Below are positions 17,582 to 25,609 of a stretch of 64,000 bases of DNA, in pieces (the first letter of the stretch is position 1; every line of letters begins with the position of its first letter). The notes beneath the pieces are model-generated. The model was not told the DNA's origin. It saw nothing but the letters and a program-made list of their open reading frames with translations, and did no database searches. A program made the position numbers and the translations under genes. Source of the stretch: Gaiellasilicea sp963731615 (GTDB lineage Bacteria > Actinomycetota > Thermoleophilia > Gaiellales > Gaiellaceae); the NCBI GenBank assembly GCA_963731615.1, contig CAVSWD010000005.1:1-64000 (forward strand). The letters are read 5' to 3'.

Positions 17582-18174
17582 GCGGCGACGGCGCGCGGCT
17601 CGACGATCTTGTCGACCAGCCCGTACGCGAGCGCCTCGCCCGGCGTCATGAAGCGGTCGCGGTCGATGTCCAGCATCACCTGCTCGACCGGCTGGCCTGT
17701 GTGCTTCGCCAGGATCTCGGCCATCCGCCGCGTCATCGAGAGCACCTCCTGCGCGTGAATCTCGATGTCGGCGGGCGTGCCGCGGAAGCCCGCCGAGCCC
17801 TGGTGGATCATCATCTTCGCGTTCGGGAGCGCCATCCGCTTCCCCTCCGCCCCGCCGGCCAGGATCATCGCCGCGGCCGACATGCCCATCCCGACGCAGA
17901 TCGTGCAGACGTCCGGCTTGACGTACTGCATCGTGTCGTAGATCGCCATCCCGGCATACGCGGAGCCGCCGGGTGAGTTGACGTAGAGCGAGATGTCCTT
18001 GTCGGGATCCTCGGCCTCGAGGAAGAGCATCTGCGCCGCGATCACGTTCGCGATCTCGTCGTCGACCTCGCGCCCGAGGAAGACGATCCGCTCGCGTAGG
18101 AGCCGGGAGTAGATGTCGAACGAGCGCTCGTAGCGGCCGTCCGACTCGACGACCATCGGGATCAGCGGGCTCAC
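17578..18174 (-). CDS. clpP: ATP-dependent Clp protease proteolytic subunit
   Basis: 198-residue serine peptidase that assembles into the Clp chamber and degrades substrates delivered by ClpX or ClpC. The catalytic triad aligns as S99 (GMGMSAAAM), H124 (MMIHQG) and D173 (DRDRFMTP). The residues around the serine differ from the common QAASMG but keep its spacing. GTG 18174 is chosen because GGAAGGAG precedes it by 5 bases; an upstream ATG at 18225 would run through the palindromic operators. It sits alone, divergent from an ArsR-regulated pair, not in the usual tig-clpP-clpX order. Confidence 0.93.
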   Translation of the reverse strand: MSPLIPMVVESDGRYERSFDIYSRLLRERIVFLGREVDDEIANVIAAQMLFLEAEDPDKDISLYVNSPGGSAYAGMAIYDTMQYVKPDVCTICVGMGMSAAAMILAGGAEGKRMALPNAKMMIHQGSAGFRGTPADIEIHAQEVLSMTRRMAEILAKHTGQPVEQVMLDIDRDRFMTPGEALAYGLVDKIVEPRAVAA

Positions 18175-18195
18175 AGCGGCTCCTTCCGTTAAAGT

Positions 18196-18211
18196 GCAAC
18201 CATCGGGTTGC
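18196..18211. promoter_or_regulatory. Palindromic operator, copy 1
   Basis: GCAACCATCGGGTTGC: arms GCAACC/GGTTGC around a 4-base centre. It is the copy nearer clpP, 22 bases upstream of the clpP start. See the second copy at 18222-18237. Confidence 0.65.
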
Positions 18212-18221
18212 ATCACTATAC

Positions 18222-18237
18222 GCAACCTTTCGGTTGC
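18222..18237. promoter_or_regulatory. Palindromic operator, copy 2
   Basis: GCAACCTTTCGGTTGC has the same 6-base arms and spacing as the copy at 18196-18211; start-to-start distance is 26 bases, with TATAC between them. Both sites lie in the divergent clpP/SRPBCC intergenic region, and the ArsR regulator encoded just downstream is the natural candidate to bind them. Binding is inferred. Confidence 0.65.
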
Positions 18238-18255
18238 GCGAAGGAGGAGGCGAAC

Positions 18256-18546
18256 GTGGAAGTGACGCGCGAGGTCGTGCTCGAGGCTCCGCTCGACGAG
18301 GTCTGGGACGCGCTGACCGATCCGGACCAGCTGGAGGAGTGGTTCTCGGAGGACGGCGAAGAGCGGGAACTCGTGGTCGAAGAGGTCGAGACGCGCAGGC
18401 GCGTCGCCTACACCTGGGACGACGGGCGCGTCGCGATCGAGATCGAGGAGATCGAGACGGGAACGCGCGTTGTCGTCACCGAGACCGGCGAGCCCGGCTG
18501 GAACGCAGTCTTCTCGCTGCGGTCGCTTGCCTACGCATACGCTTGA
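18256..18546 (+). CDS. AHSA1/SRPBCC-fold protein
   Basis: 96 residues from GTG 18256, preceded by the strong ribosome site AAGGAGGAGG. Sequence VTREVVLEAPLDEVWDALTDPDQLEEWFSEDGE is the classic start of the activator-of-Hsp90-ATPase-like START/SRPBCC fold, a hydrophobic-ligand cavity. It is shorter than the usual 140 or so residues, ending SLRSLAYAYA. The stop overlaps the ArsR start (TTGA). SRPBCC-ArsR pairs are widespread in actinobacteria; the ligand is unknown. Confidence 0.85.
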   Translation: MEVTREVVLEAPLDEVWDALTDPDQLEEWFSEDGEERELVVEEVETRRRVAYTWDDGRVAIEIEEIETGTRVVVTETGEPGWNAVFSLRSLAYAYA

Positions 18547-18851
18547 GCGACGTCTTCGACGCGCTTGGAGATCCGACCCGGCGCCACATCGTCGAGTCGC
18601 TCGCGCACCAGGAGGCGTCGGCGACGCAGCTGGCCGCTGAGCTTCCGGTGACGCGTCAGGCGGTCGCGAAGCATCTGACGGCGCTGCGGCAGGCCGGGAT
18701 CGTCGACTCGCGCAAGCAGGGCCGGGAGACGCTGTACCGGGTCAACACGGAGCCGCTCGACGCCGCCGCAGCGTGGATCGTGCGCGTCGGCGGGGAGTGG
18801 GACGCGCGGCTGGCACGGCTGCGGGATCTCGTGGCATCGCGTCGTGGGTGA
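18543..18851 (+). CDS. ArsR-family transcriptional regulator
   Basis: 102 residues from TTG 18543. Winged helix-turn-helix with LGDPTRRHIVESLA, recognition helix region PVTRQAVAKHLTALRQAGIV and wing KQGRETLYRVN. There are no cysteine metal-binding motifs, so it is not an arsenic/zinc sensor of the classical type; it belongs to the group paired with SRPBCC proteins. It likely represses its own operon, and perhaps clpP, through the palindromes at 18196-18237. Confidence 0.9.
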   Translation: MSDVFDALGDPTRRHIVESLAHQEASATQLAAELPVTRQAVAKHLTALRQAGIVDSRKQGRETLYRVNTEPLDAAAAWIVRVGGEWDARLARLRDLVASRRG

Positions 18852-19439
18852 GCGCTGCTTCTGTGCGCTCGACGTCGCGCCGATGCACGCGGAGCCGCAC
18901 GCGTCGAGCGAGCAGGTGACACAGGCGCTCCGAGGCGAGCCGCTGACCGTCGCGGAGCGCCGCGACGGCTGGGCGCGGGTGACGACTGCGTACGACTATC
19001 CGGGCTGGATCGCTGCCGACGCGCTCTCGGCGAGCCGGCCGGCGACTGGCTACCTTCGCCACGCGCCGGCGACCCGTCGAGCGAGGCGCGGGCGTACCTG
19101 GGCGCGCCGTACCTCTGGGGCGGGATGAGCGAGCACGGGATCGACTGCTCCGGACTTGTCCACATGGCGTGGCGGCGGCTCGGCCGGCTCGTGCCGCGCG
19201 ACGCGAGCGAGCAGGAAGCAGCCGGCGTCGCGGTCGAGGAGCCGCGGTACGGCGATCTCGCCACCTACGGCGTCGAGCGCGCAACCCACGTCGCCTTCTG
19301 GCTGGACGGCGGGCGGATTCTGCACGCCGCCGGCAGCCGCTCCGTGGTCGAGGAAGCGGAGCCGCCTGATCTCCGCCAGATCCGCCGGGGTTTCGTCCGG
19401 TTCGGCCCTCCCCCTTCAGAGGTACCTCGATCGAGCTAA
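18844..19439 (+). CDS. SH3-domain plus NlpC/P60 cell-wall endopeptidase (one frameshift)
   Basis: From GTG 18844 the first frame encodes a bacterial SH3-like region (residues about 8-62, ending PGWIAADAL). Near 19070 the frame must shift; the other frame then reads DPSSEARAYLGAPYLWGG and leads into the NlpC/P60 domain with catalytic cysteine in GIDCSGLVHMAW, a downstream RYGDLATYG segment and catalytic His in ATHVAFWLDGGRILHA. Such enzymes cleave peptidoglycan stem peptides. No signal peptide is visible, so it may act on cytoplasmic muropeptides, like ligand-recycling members. Corrected length is about 197 residues. Confidence 0.8.
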
Positions 19440-19471
19440 GGACCAACGGCCGGTAGACCGATATCGAGGCC

Positions 19472-19801
19472 GTGGACGCTGCAGAGCGCCAAGACATCCT
19501 CAACCGCTACATGGACCACAGTCGCCGTTTCGAGGCGGCTGCGGCCAGGCGGTCGAACGGCAGCGCCGAGGTGATCCCGTTCACCGCGCCGATGCGCGAG
19601 CTCGAGCAGGAGCCGACGATGCGCGAGATCGAGGTGCTGCAGCTCGTCGCCGACGGACTCGTCAACCGCGAGATCGGGCAGCGCCTCTTCCTCTCGGAGG
19701 AGACGGTCAAGTCGCACGTCCGCCACCTGCTCGCGAAGCTGCAGGCCCGCAGCCGGGCCCATGCCGTCGCCGTCGGCTACCGCCGCGGCCTCATCGGCTA
19801 G
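19472..19801 (+). CDS. Small LuxR/GerE-type HTH protein
   Basis: 109 residues from GTG 19472. N-terminal helical stretch (NRYMDHSRRFEAAAARR) followed by a complete GerE helix-turn-helix: MREIEVLQLVADGLVNREIGQRLFLSEETVKSHVRHLLAKL with the recognition helix near residues 78-95. It has no receiver domain, so it is a single-domain DNA-binding regulator. No near neighbour encodes an obvious partner kinase. Confidence 0.8.
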   Translation: MDAAERQDILNRYMDHSRRFEAAAARRSNGSAEVIPFTAPMRELEQEPTMREIEVLQLVADGLVNREIGQRLFLSEETVKSHVRHLLAKLQARSRAHAVAVGYRRGLIG

Positions 19802-19944
19802 AGCGCCTCAAGCCCCACGCGGCGTCGGACCATGCAGAACCGCACCGTGGCGGCGACCCTCGGCGCGGTCTGCGAACTTTGGCTGGGCCGAGCTATCCCC
19901 TGAATCCACAGCCTGTGGAGAACCCCCCAAACGAGGGATGCCTC

Positions 19945-20064
19945 CTAGGCTGGAGAACAGGAGGATTCGACGGCTTTACCAGGACTTGGTGCCACCGCCG
20001 ACAGCATCGCCAGAAGCGACGCAGCGCCGACGAGTGAGAAGAGGCGAGTCTTCAAACTGATCAC
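19945..20064 (-). CDS. Possible very small secreted peptide
   Basis: 39 residues from GTG 20062-20064, preceded by GGAGG at 5 bases. The sequence has a basic start (KTRLF), a hydrophobic core (SLVGAASLLAMLSAVA) and an exported-looking tail ending SSCSPA. It is divergent from the HD-GYP gene. Support is a good ribosome site plus a signal-peptide-like shape only; it could be the truncated start of a longer secreted protein. Confidence 0.35.
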   Translation of the reverse strand: MISLKTRLFSLVGAASLLAMLSAVAPSPGKAVESSCSPA

Positions 20065-20136
20065 AATGACCTCCACAATCGAGGAACTAACGGCTCGCCG
20101 ATCGTATAACCCTTTTGGGGGAGAAAGCAAGCTTTC

Positions 20137-21537
20137 TTGAGACTGCGGCACATTCACCTCACACAGAGCAATCACCAAGAGACCCGGTCAGTCGCCTGGG
20201 CAGGCGCGCTCGCCGTGATGGCCGTGGCGTGTTTCGGGGCGCTTCTACTAAGCGGTTACTCAATGCCGCCGTGGTGGATCCTCATCGCCCTGGCGATTGT
20301 CTCCGGACTCGCGGAGCGCCACGGCGTTGCACTGTTCGGTGACCGCCAGAACGGAATCGAGATTGCCGTCTCCTTCGTGCCGTTGGCCTTCGCTGCCGTC
20401 GCCTTTGGCCCCCTTGCCGCATTCGCGGTTGGCGCGCTCGGGAATCTCGCGGACTTTCGAGCTCCGTATCTCCGCTGGGCTGTCTATACGTCTGCCCGGG
20501 CACTTACGGGCGCCGCGGCTGGCTTGGCCGCGGCGGCGATCTATCCAGGTTCCACGGCTGACTTCTTTGCCATCGTTCTGGCCGTAACTGCAGCCGCACT
20601 TGCTTATCTCCTTGTCGATGTTGTCGCCAACATGGCGACACTTGCAGTCCGAGGTTCCGCAGCCCCTATTTCGTATCCGCGGGCGACTGTGCCGCTCTTT
20701 CTTCTTGCGATTCCGCTGTACGTCCCCGTCGTTGCCTTCCTTGTCTGGGGCTACGAGCAGTACTCATTCGCGGTGGTGGGGACATTCTTCATTCCGGTTC
20801 TGGCGCTTCAGCGCGTGGCCCATCTCTACCAGGAGCAGCGGGAGGCGGCGCGCGGACTCTCGAACGCATACCAGAGGCTTGAGAAGGCGCACTTGTCGTT
20901 CGCTGCGGCGCTGATCGCGACTCTGGACGCGCGGGATCGGTATACAGCAGGTCACTCCGCAGCAGTCGCGATCTACTCACGTGACATTGCGGCCCGCATG
21001 GGCCTCTCACTCGATCTACAGCAGCGAGTTCATCTCGCCGGCCTCGTTCACGACATCGGAAAGATTGGCCTTCCGCCTGGTCTGCTAGAGAAAGAGGGTC
21101 CTCTGACTCTTGAAGAGAGGCGTGTCATGCAGACACACTCGGAGATCGGCGCCGGGATTCTTGAGAAGGTCGAGGACTATGGCGACGTAGCCGCGGTCGT
21201 GCGGCACCACCACGAGCGAATGGATGGAAACGGTTACCCGAACGGCGTTGTCGGCGACGACATTCCAGTTCTCTCGCGGATCATCGCGGTGGCGGACGCC
21301 TATAACGCGATGACCTCCGACCGTCCTTATCGCGAAGCCATGCCAAGCCGCGTCGCGCGCATGAGGCTGGCACAAGCCGTGGGTACGCAGTTCGATACAT
21401 CGGTCGTAGCTGCCTTCGAAGCCATTCTCGCGACAGCAGACGAGGACTACCGGCTGGGGAAACGCCCCGACTTCGACTTCTCAGGAGTGCAGTTGAGGGA
21501 TGCGCCCGAGACGCTCGCTGTCGTCGGCGCTGCGTGA
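20137..21537 (+). CDS. Membrane-bound HD-GYP domain phosphodiesterase
   Basis: 466 residues. The N-terminal half (about 18-235) has seven or eight hydrophobic helices, a MASE-like integral membrane sensor. A short coiled region around residues 235-262 leads to the HD-GYP domain with DARDRYTAGHSAAVA, LVHDIGKIGLP, the HHHERMDGNGYP motif and IIAVADAYNAMTSDRPYR. HD-GYP proteins hydrolyse cyclic di-GMP. Start TTG 20137 follows GGGAGAAAG at about 10 bases. The gene is distinctly poorer in GC than its neighbours, with codons such as TTC, CTT and ACT used more, suggesting separate origin. Confidence 0.88.
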   Translation: MRLRHIHLTQSNHQETRSVAWAGALAVMAVACFGALLLSGYSMPPWWILIALAIVSGLAERHGVALFGDRQNGIEIAVSFVPLAFAAVAFGPLAAFAVGALGNLADFRAPYLRWAVYTSARALTGAAAGLAAAAIYPGSTADFFAIVLAVTAAALAYLLVDVVANMATLAVRGSAAPISYPRATVPLFLLAIPLYVPVVAFLVWGYEQYSFAVVGTFFIPVLALQRVAHLYQEQREAARGLSNAYQRLEKAHLSFAAALIATLDARDRYTAGHSAAVAIYSRDIAARMGLSLDLQQRVHLAGLVHDIGKIGLPPGLLEKEGPLTLEERRVMQTHSEIGAGILEKVEDYGDVAAVVRHHHERMDGNGYPNGVVGDDIPVLSRIIAVADAYNAMTSDRPYREAMPSRVARMRLAQAVGTQFDTSVVAAFEAILATADEDYRLGKRPDFDFSGVQLRDAPETLAVVGAA

Positions 21538-21652
21538 CGCCGCTATCCAACGGGCGTTGGCCACTATCTGTGGCTTCGGACCTCACCGACCGGCCAAGAT
21601 TCTCCCCTCTCCCAGGGCCTCGCTAGGTTGGCCAACTCCCGAGGAGGTGTGT

Positions 21653-22027
21653 TCAGGAATCCATGGGCGGAACCTCAAGCCTGCGCAACTGCCGTCCTTC
21701 GGGCGCGTAAATGATCACCTTGACCGGAGCAGGGGTCGGATCGCGTTCTCGCGCCTTCCTAATCCCCTCGGCGCGCCAGGCGACAACCGCGCCGACGACG
21801 GCATCGAGAGCATGTTTCCCTGCTTCGTCAAAACAATCGACAGCCAGGTCCAGCCGGGCTGGCCCAGTCGCCGCAGAGGTACCCGGTCCGGAACTCGATC
21901 TGATCCGCCGGTAGTCCGGTACGGCCGACCAGCTCCAATACGAGCGCACCGTTGTCGCCGTGGTCGGAAGGCGGCCCCAAAGTATGACCGCCTTGGGGCC
22001 TCCGAGTATCGCCTCCATTTGAGTCAT
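21653..22027 (-). CDS. Hypothetical protein, probably with two compensating frameshifts
   Basis: An uninterrupted 124-codon frame from ATG 22025-22027. The middle third (about residues 22-54) is serine/arginine-rich nonsense in this frame, while a neighbouring frame gives natural-looking sequence there (DHGDNGALVLELVGRTGLPA). The best reading is one protein with two compensating indels near 21960 and 21855. The C-terminus VKVIIYAPEGRQLRRLEVPP resembles the last strands of small effector-associated (EACC1-like) proteins in form only; no family is assigned. It is divergent from the ATPase gene at 22218, with 190 bases between starts. Confidence 0.5.
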   Translation of the reverse strand: MTQMEAILGGPKAVILWGRLPTTATTVRSYWSWSAVPDYRRIRSSSGPGTSAATGPARLDLAVDCFDEAGKHALDAVVGAVVAWRAEGIRKARERDPTPAPVKVIIYAPEGRQLRRLEVPPMDS

Positions 22028-22217
22028 CGACCACGCGACGCTACCAATCGTCCAGGCCGAGTATCCATGTCTCCCGGGGGTTCAGGAGCCCAATGGCGCC
22101 GATGAGGGGTCGCGCACCACGAACGATATCGGCCTGGTTGGAGCGTGCACGCGAGACGATTCAGCTCCGCTTAGTCGGATCGTGACGTGCCCGGTGGAAA
22201 CCCAATAGGTTACGCGC

Positions 22218-22800
22218 ATGGCTGAGCCGATCTCTGCTTTCAACCGAGCCCGAACGGAGTGCCACCGACGAGCTGAGGCGCAGCAAGTTGAGCAGCTTCG
22301 CGACACATTCGTGGACTCGGGTATTTCCGTTGCCCTTGAGAGTGTCGATCATCAAGTGCTGTACGGTCGTCGCGGCACGGGCAAGACGCACGCGCTGCGG
22401 TATCTAGAGACCGAGATCCGCAGTCGCGGCGACATCGTCTTCTATGCGGACCTTAGGACGATCGGGTCGCCGGAAGGACTCTTCGCGCAGGCTCGGTGCC
22501 CAGCACCGAACGTGCGGCGCGCCTGCTCGTCGACCTTCTCTCGCAGCTGCACGACGCGCTCATCGAGGCGGCCGTTGAAGATGAGGAACTGATTTCGGAT
22601 GGATCGTTCGTCGAGAGGGTCGACGCGCTTGCCGAGGCGATTAGCACCGTCCGCGTTGTCGGCCCAGTCGAGATCGAACAAGAGGATGAGCGCACTCAAG
22701 CCGAGGCAACGAGGTTAGGTGGCTCGCTTACCATCGGCCCGCAGCCAGGCGCGTCCATCGAAGGGAGCAGCGACGCCTCGGCTGCCGAACGTCAAGCGAC
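22218..22800 (+). pseudogene. P-loop ATPase, frameshifted and 3'-truncated
   Basis: ATG 22218 begins a protein with a clear Walker A motif YGRRGTGKTHAL (about residues 54-65) and a following FYADLRTIGSPEGLF strand. Near 22493 one base is missing (GCTCGG for GCNTCGG); the continuing frame reads SVPSTERAARLLVDLLSQL, then helical acidic sequence to about GPQPGAS (22760). Soon after, the sequence becomes the middle of a VOC-family gene on the same strand, so the ATPase has lost its C-terminus. P-loop proteins of this kind occur in accessory loci of actinobacteria; function is unknown. Base composition is below that of the flanks. Confidence 0.55.
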
Positions 22801-22808
22801 ACGCGATC

Positions 22809-23081
22809 GGGCTGGCGGAGATCGAGAAGCCCGAGCCGCTCCAGGCCCGCGGCGGCGTCTGGTTCCGCGTCGGCTCGCAGCAGCTGCACGTCGGCGTCGA
22901 TCCCGGCTTCGCCCCGGCGCGCAAGGCGCATCCCGCGTTCACGGTGCCGCGGTACGACGAGCTGCAGGATCGCCTGAGGGCTGCCGGCGTCGAGATCGAC
23001 GACGACGTCTCGATCCCGGGCGTCCGGCGGTGCTACATCGCCGACCCGTGGGGCAACCGGATCGAGCTCGTTGCGGGTTGA
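22809..23081 (+). pseudogene. VOC/glyoxalase-fold protein, 5'-truncated
   Basis: From about 22809 the frame reads GLAEIEKPEPLQARGGVWFRV and continues normally to PGVRRCYIADPWGNRIELVAG, the last two-thirds of a vicinal oxygen chelate domain, including the metal-ligand Glu near the C-terminus. The expected first strand and helix (a DHVQL-type opening and FY...LGL block) are absent in every frame upstream, where the ATPase remnant lies instead. So the gene has lost roughly its first 25-30 codons at a junction between about 22760 and 22810. Confidence 0.7.
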
Positions 23082-23111
23082 AAGTGCAGCGGAATTGCCG
23101 ATAACCGCAGG

Positions 23112-24255
23112 GTGAACACGACGCCGCCGCACGAACGGCTGCTGATCGTCGACGACGAGGAGCAGATCCGCACCCTGCTGGCGCGCCTGCTCGGCGCGCA
23201 GGGCTACGAATGCCTGACGGCCGAGGATGCGGGCGCGGCGCGGCGGGTGCTCGAGGAGACGTCGGTCGCGCTCGTGCTCAGCGACGTCAACATGCCGGGC
23301 GAGTCGGGCCTCGACTTCACGCGCGAGGTGCTCGCCACGTACCCCGAGACCGCGGTCGTGATGGTCACGGGCATGGACGACCGCCGCTACGCGGCCGTCG
23401 CGATCGAGCTGGGCGCCTACGGCTACATCCTGAAGCCGTTCAAGCCGAACGAGCTGATCATCAACGTCGGCAACGCCCTCCGCCGGCGCGCGCTCGAGAT
23501 CGAGAACCGCGGTCACCGGGAGCGGCTCGAGCAGACCGTGCTCGACCGGACCTCGGCGCTCCGCGACACGATCGCGCAGCTGGAGACCTCCGACGGCGAG
23601 CTGCGGCGCCTGCGCGAGGAGACGATTCGCCGCCTCTCGTCCGCAGCGGAGTTCCGCAACCAGGAGACGGGCGAGCACATCCTCCGCATGAGCCTCTACT
23701 GCTCGCTGCTGGCGCGGCTGGCGTCGATCGACGCAGACCGGGCCGAGATGATCCGGATCGCGAGCCCGATGCACGACGTCGGCAAGCTGGGCATCCCCGA
23801 CAGCATCCTGCTCAAGCCAGGACGGCTCACCGACGAGGAGCGCAAGGTGATGGAAGGTCATGCGGAGATGGGCTACCGCATCCTCGCCGGCTCGGGCGTC
23901 GAGCTGCTCGACCTGGCTGCGCTGATGGCGCGCACCCACCACGAGCGCATCGACGGAGCCGGGCTACCCGCGCGGCCTCGTCGGCGACGACATCCCGATC
24001 GAAGGTCGCATCGCGGCGATCGCCGACGTCTTCGACGCGCTCACCTCCGACCGCGTCTACCGCTCCGCGTTCCAGCCCGAGGAGGCGCGAGCGATGATGG
24101 AAGACGGCCGCGGGACGCAGTTCGACGCCGACCTGCTCGACCTCTTCCTCGACGCGTTCGACGACGTGGTCGCGATCAGGCGGTCGGCCACGTCGGGCGG
24201 CGCAGACAGATCGTTCGCGGTCGCAATGACGCACGCTGCCGGCCGCTCGCGCTAG
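23112..24255 (+). CDS. Response regulator with HD-GYP output domain (one frameshift)
   Basis: GTG 23112. Receiver domain with phosphoacceptor D58 in LVLSDVNMPGESG and lysine in GYILKPFKP; a coiled-coil linker (about 130-180); then the HD-GYP domain with SPMHDVGKLGIPDSILLKPG and THHERIDG. At about 23962 GGAGCCGGGCTACCCG contains one G too many; removing it gives GAGYPRGLVGDDIPIEGRIAAIADVFDALTSDRVYRSAF-type sequence and a stop at 24255. Without correction the frame runs on as arginine-rich nonsense. A phosphorylation-controlled cyclic di-GMP phosphodiesterase is the likely role. Confidence 0.88.
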
Positions 24256-24294
24256 TTCGTCGGCCGTGCGGACGGACCTCAAGGCTCGGCCGCC

Positions 24295-24549
24295 GTGGCC
24301 GATCACCGGGGCATCGGCATGAGCTACTCGAGCACCTACCTGATTCCCGAGCACCCGCCCGCCGAGCTTCTCGCCGAGCTCGACGAGGCGACCCGCGTCC
24401 TCGACGAGCTGAGCGCACGCGCGGTTGAGCTGACCCTCGGGATGGACCGGCAGACCCGCAGCCTTCGCATCGAGCGGCGCGACGGCGGGACGACCCGGCA
24501 GCTGACGCCGACGCAACTGTTCGACCTGCTCACGCCGACCAAGCGCTAG
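24295..24549 (+). CDS. Small hypothetical protein
   Basis: 84 residues from GTG 24295, or 76 from the internal ATG 24319 (MSYSSTYLIPEHPP). Mostly helical in appearance with LLAELDEATRVLDELSARAVELTL followed by an RIERRDGGT basic strand and TPTQLFDLLTPTKR. No family recognised. It lies between the HD-GYP regulator and the FAD oxidase and has natural amino acid composition, unlike the shadow frames. Confidence 0.55.
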   Translation: MADHRGIGMSYSSTYLIPEHPPAELLAELDEATRVLDELSARAVELTLGMDRQTRSLRIERRDGGTTRQLTPTQLFDLLTPTKR

Positions 24550-24567
24550 CCCGTATACCCTCGGCGC

Positions 24568-25609
24568 GTGCGCGAGATCGACGTCGAGGTCGTCGTTGTG
24601 GGCGCCGGCGTGATGGGGCTCGCGACCGCGCGGGCGCTCGCTCGGGCGGGACACGACGTCCTCGTCCTGGAGCAGTTCAAGGTCGGCCACGACGCCGGCT
24701 CGAGCCACGGCGGCTCGCGCATCGTTCGGCTCTCGTACCCGGAGGAGCGCTGGGTGCGCCTGGCACAGGAGTCGTATCCGCTCTGGCGTGAGCTCGAATC
24801 GGAGCTCGGCCGCTCGTTGCTCGAGCTGCGGGGAACGCTCGATCTCGGCGACTGGAAGCCGAATCGCGATGCGCTCGCAGCGTGCGGCGTCGAGCTTCGA
24901 GGTGCTCGACGGTGTCGAGATCGAGCGCCGCTTTCCACTCCGGATCGAGCCCGGTTCGAGCGGGCTCTTCCAGGCAGACGGCGGCATCGTCTACGCCGAT
25001 CTCGCACTCGAAGCGCTGCTCGGCTCTGCGGCGGAGGCGGGAGCGGAGCTTCGCGAGAACGTCCGTGTCGACTCCGTCGACGAGGACGACGATGCGGTTC
25101 GAGTCGGCGGCGTGCGCGCGCGGGCCGCCGTCGTCACTGCCGGCGCCTGGGCCTCGAAGCTCGTCGACGTCGGTGCCACGCCGACGCGCGAGACGGTCTC
25201 GTACTTCGAGCACCCCGAGCCCGTCCCGTCGATCATCGACACGACGGCGAGCCCGGCGCACGGGTACGCGCTGATCTCGCCCGACGGCAGGCTCAAGGCG
25301 GGCCTGCACCAGTCCGGGCCGGCGATCGACCCCGATCAGCCGGGCGACCCGGATCCGGAGATCGCGGAGCAGACCGCGGCGTGGGTGTCGCGCCGCTTCC
25401 GCGCTGCGGGAGAGGCAGGCGCGCTCGAGACGTGCCTCTACACGACCCGGGAGAACAACGAGTTCCTGCTCGAGCGGCGTGGCCGCGTCGTCGTCGGCTC
25501 GCCGTGCAGCGGCCACGGCTTCAAGTTCGCGCCCGCGATCGGCAACAGGCTGGCTGCGCTCGCCGCCGAGGTGCTCTCTAGCGAAAGAGGTCGCGCTCCT
25601 CGGGGATGA
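24568..25609 (+). CDS. FAD-dependent amine oxidase, monomeric sarcosine oxidase/N-methyltryptophan oxidase family (one frameshift)
   Basis: GTG 24568. FAD-binding Rossmann motif VVGAGVMGLATARALA and the family signature GSSHGGSRIVRLSYPE lie in the first frame. Near 24893 the frame shifts into one carrying FEVLDGVEIERRFPL, GAWASKLVDVGA, the Cys motif ETCLYTTRENNEFLL (family position for covalent flavin attachment) and SGHGFKFAPAIG. The family oxidises N-methyl amino acids to imine plus hydrogen peroxide; the substrate is not fixed by sequence. Corrected length is about 347 residues. The 3' end overlaps the convergent cofE end by about 30 bases. Confidence 0.85.

Noticed and set aside
20105..20110. 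TATAAC upstream of the HD-GYP gene as a promoter -10
   Set aside because: No acceptable -35 element lies 16-19 bases upstream, so the evidence is too thin to list.
22815..23081. A novel ATPase-VOC fusion protein
   Set aside because: The VOC part lacks its first strand and helix and is in a different frame from the ATPase, so a junction of two remnants fits better than a designed fusion.
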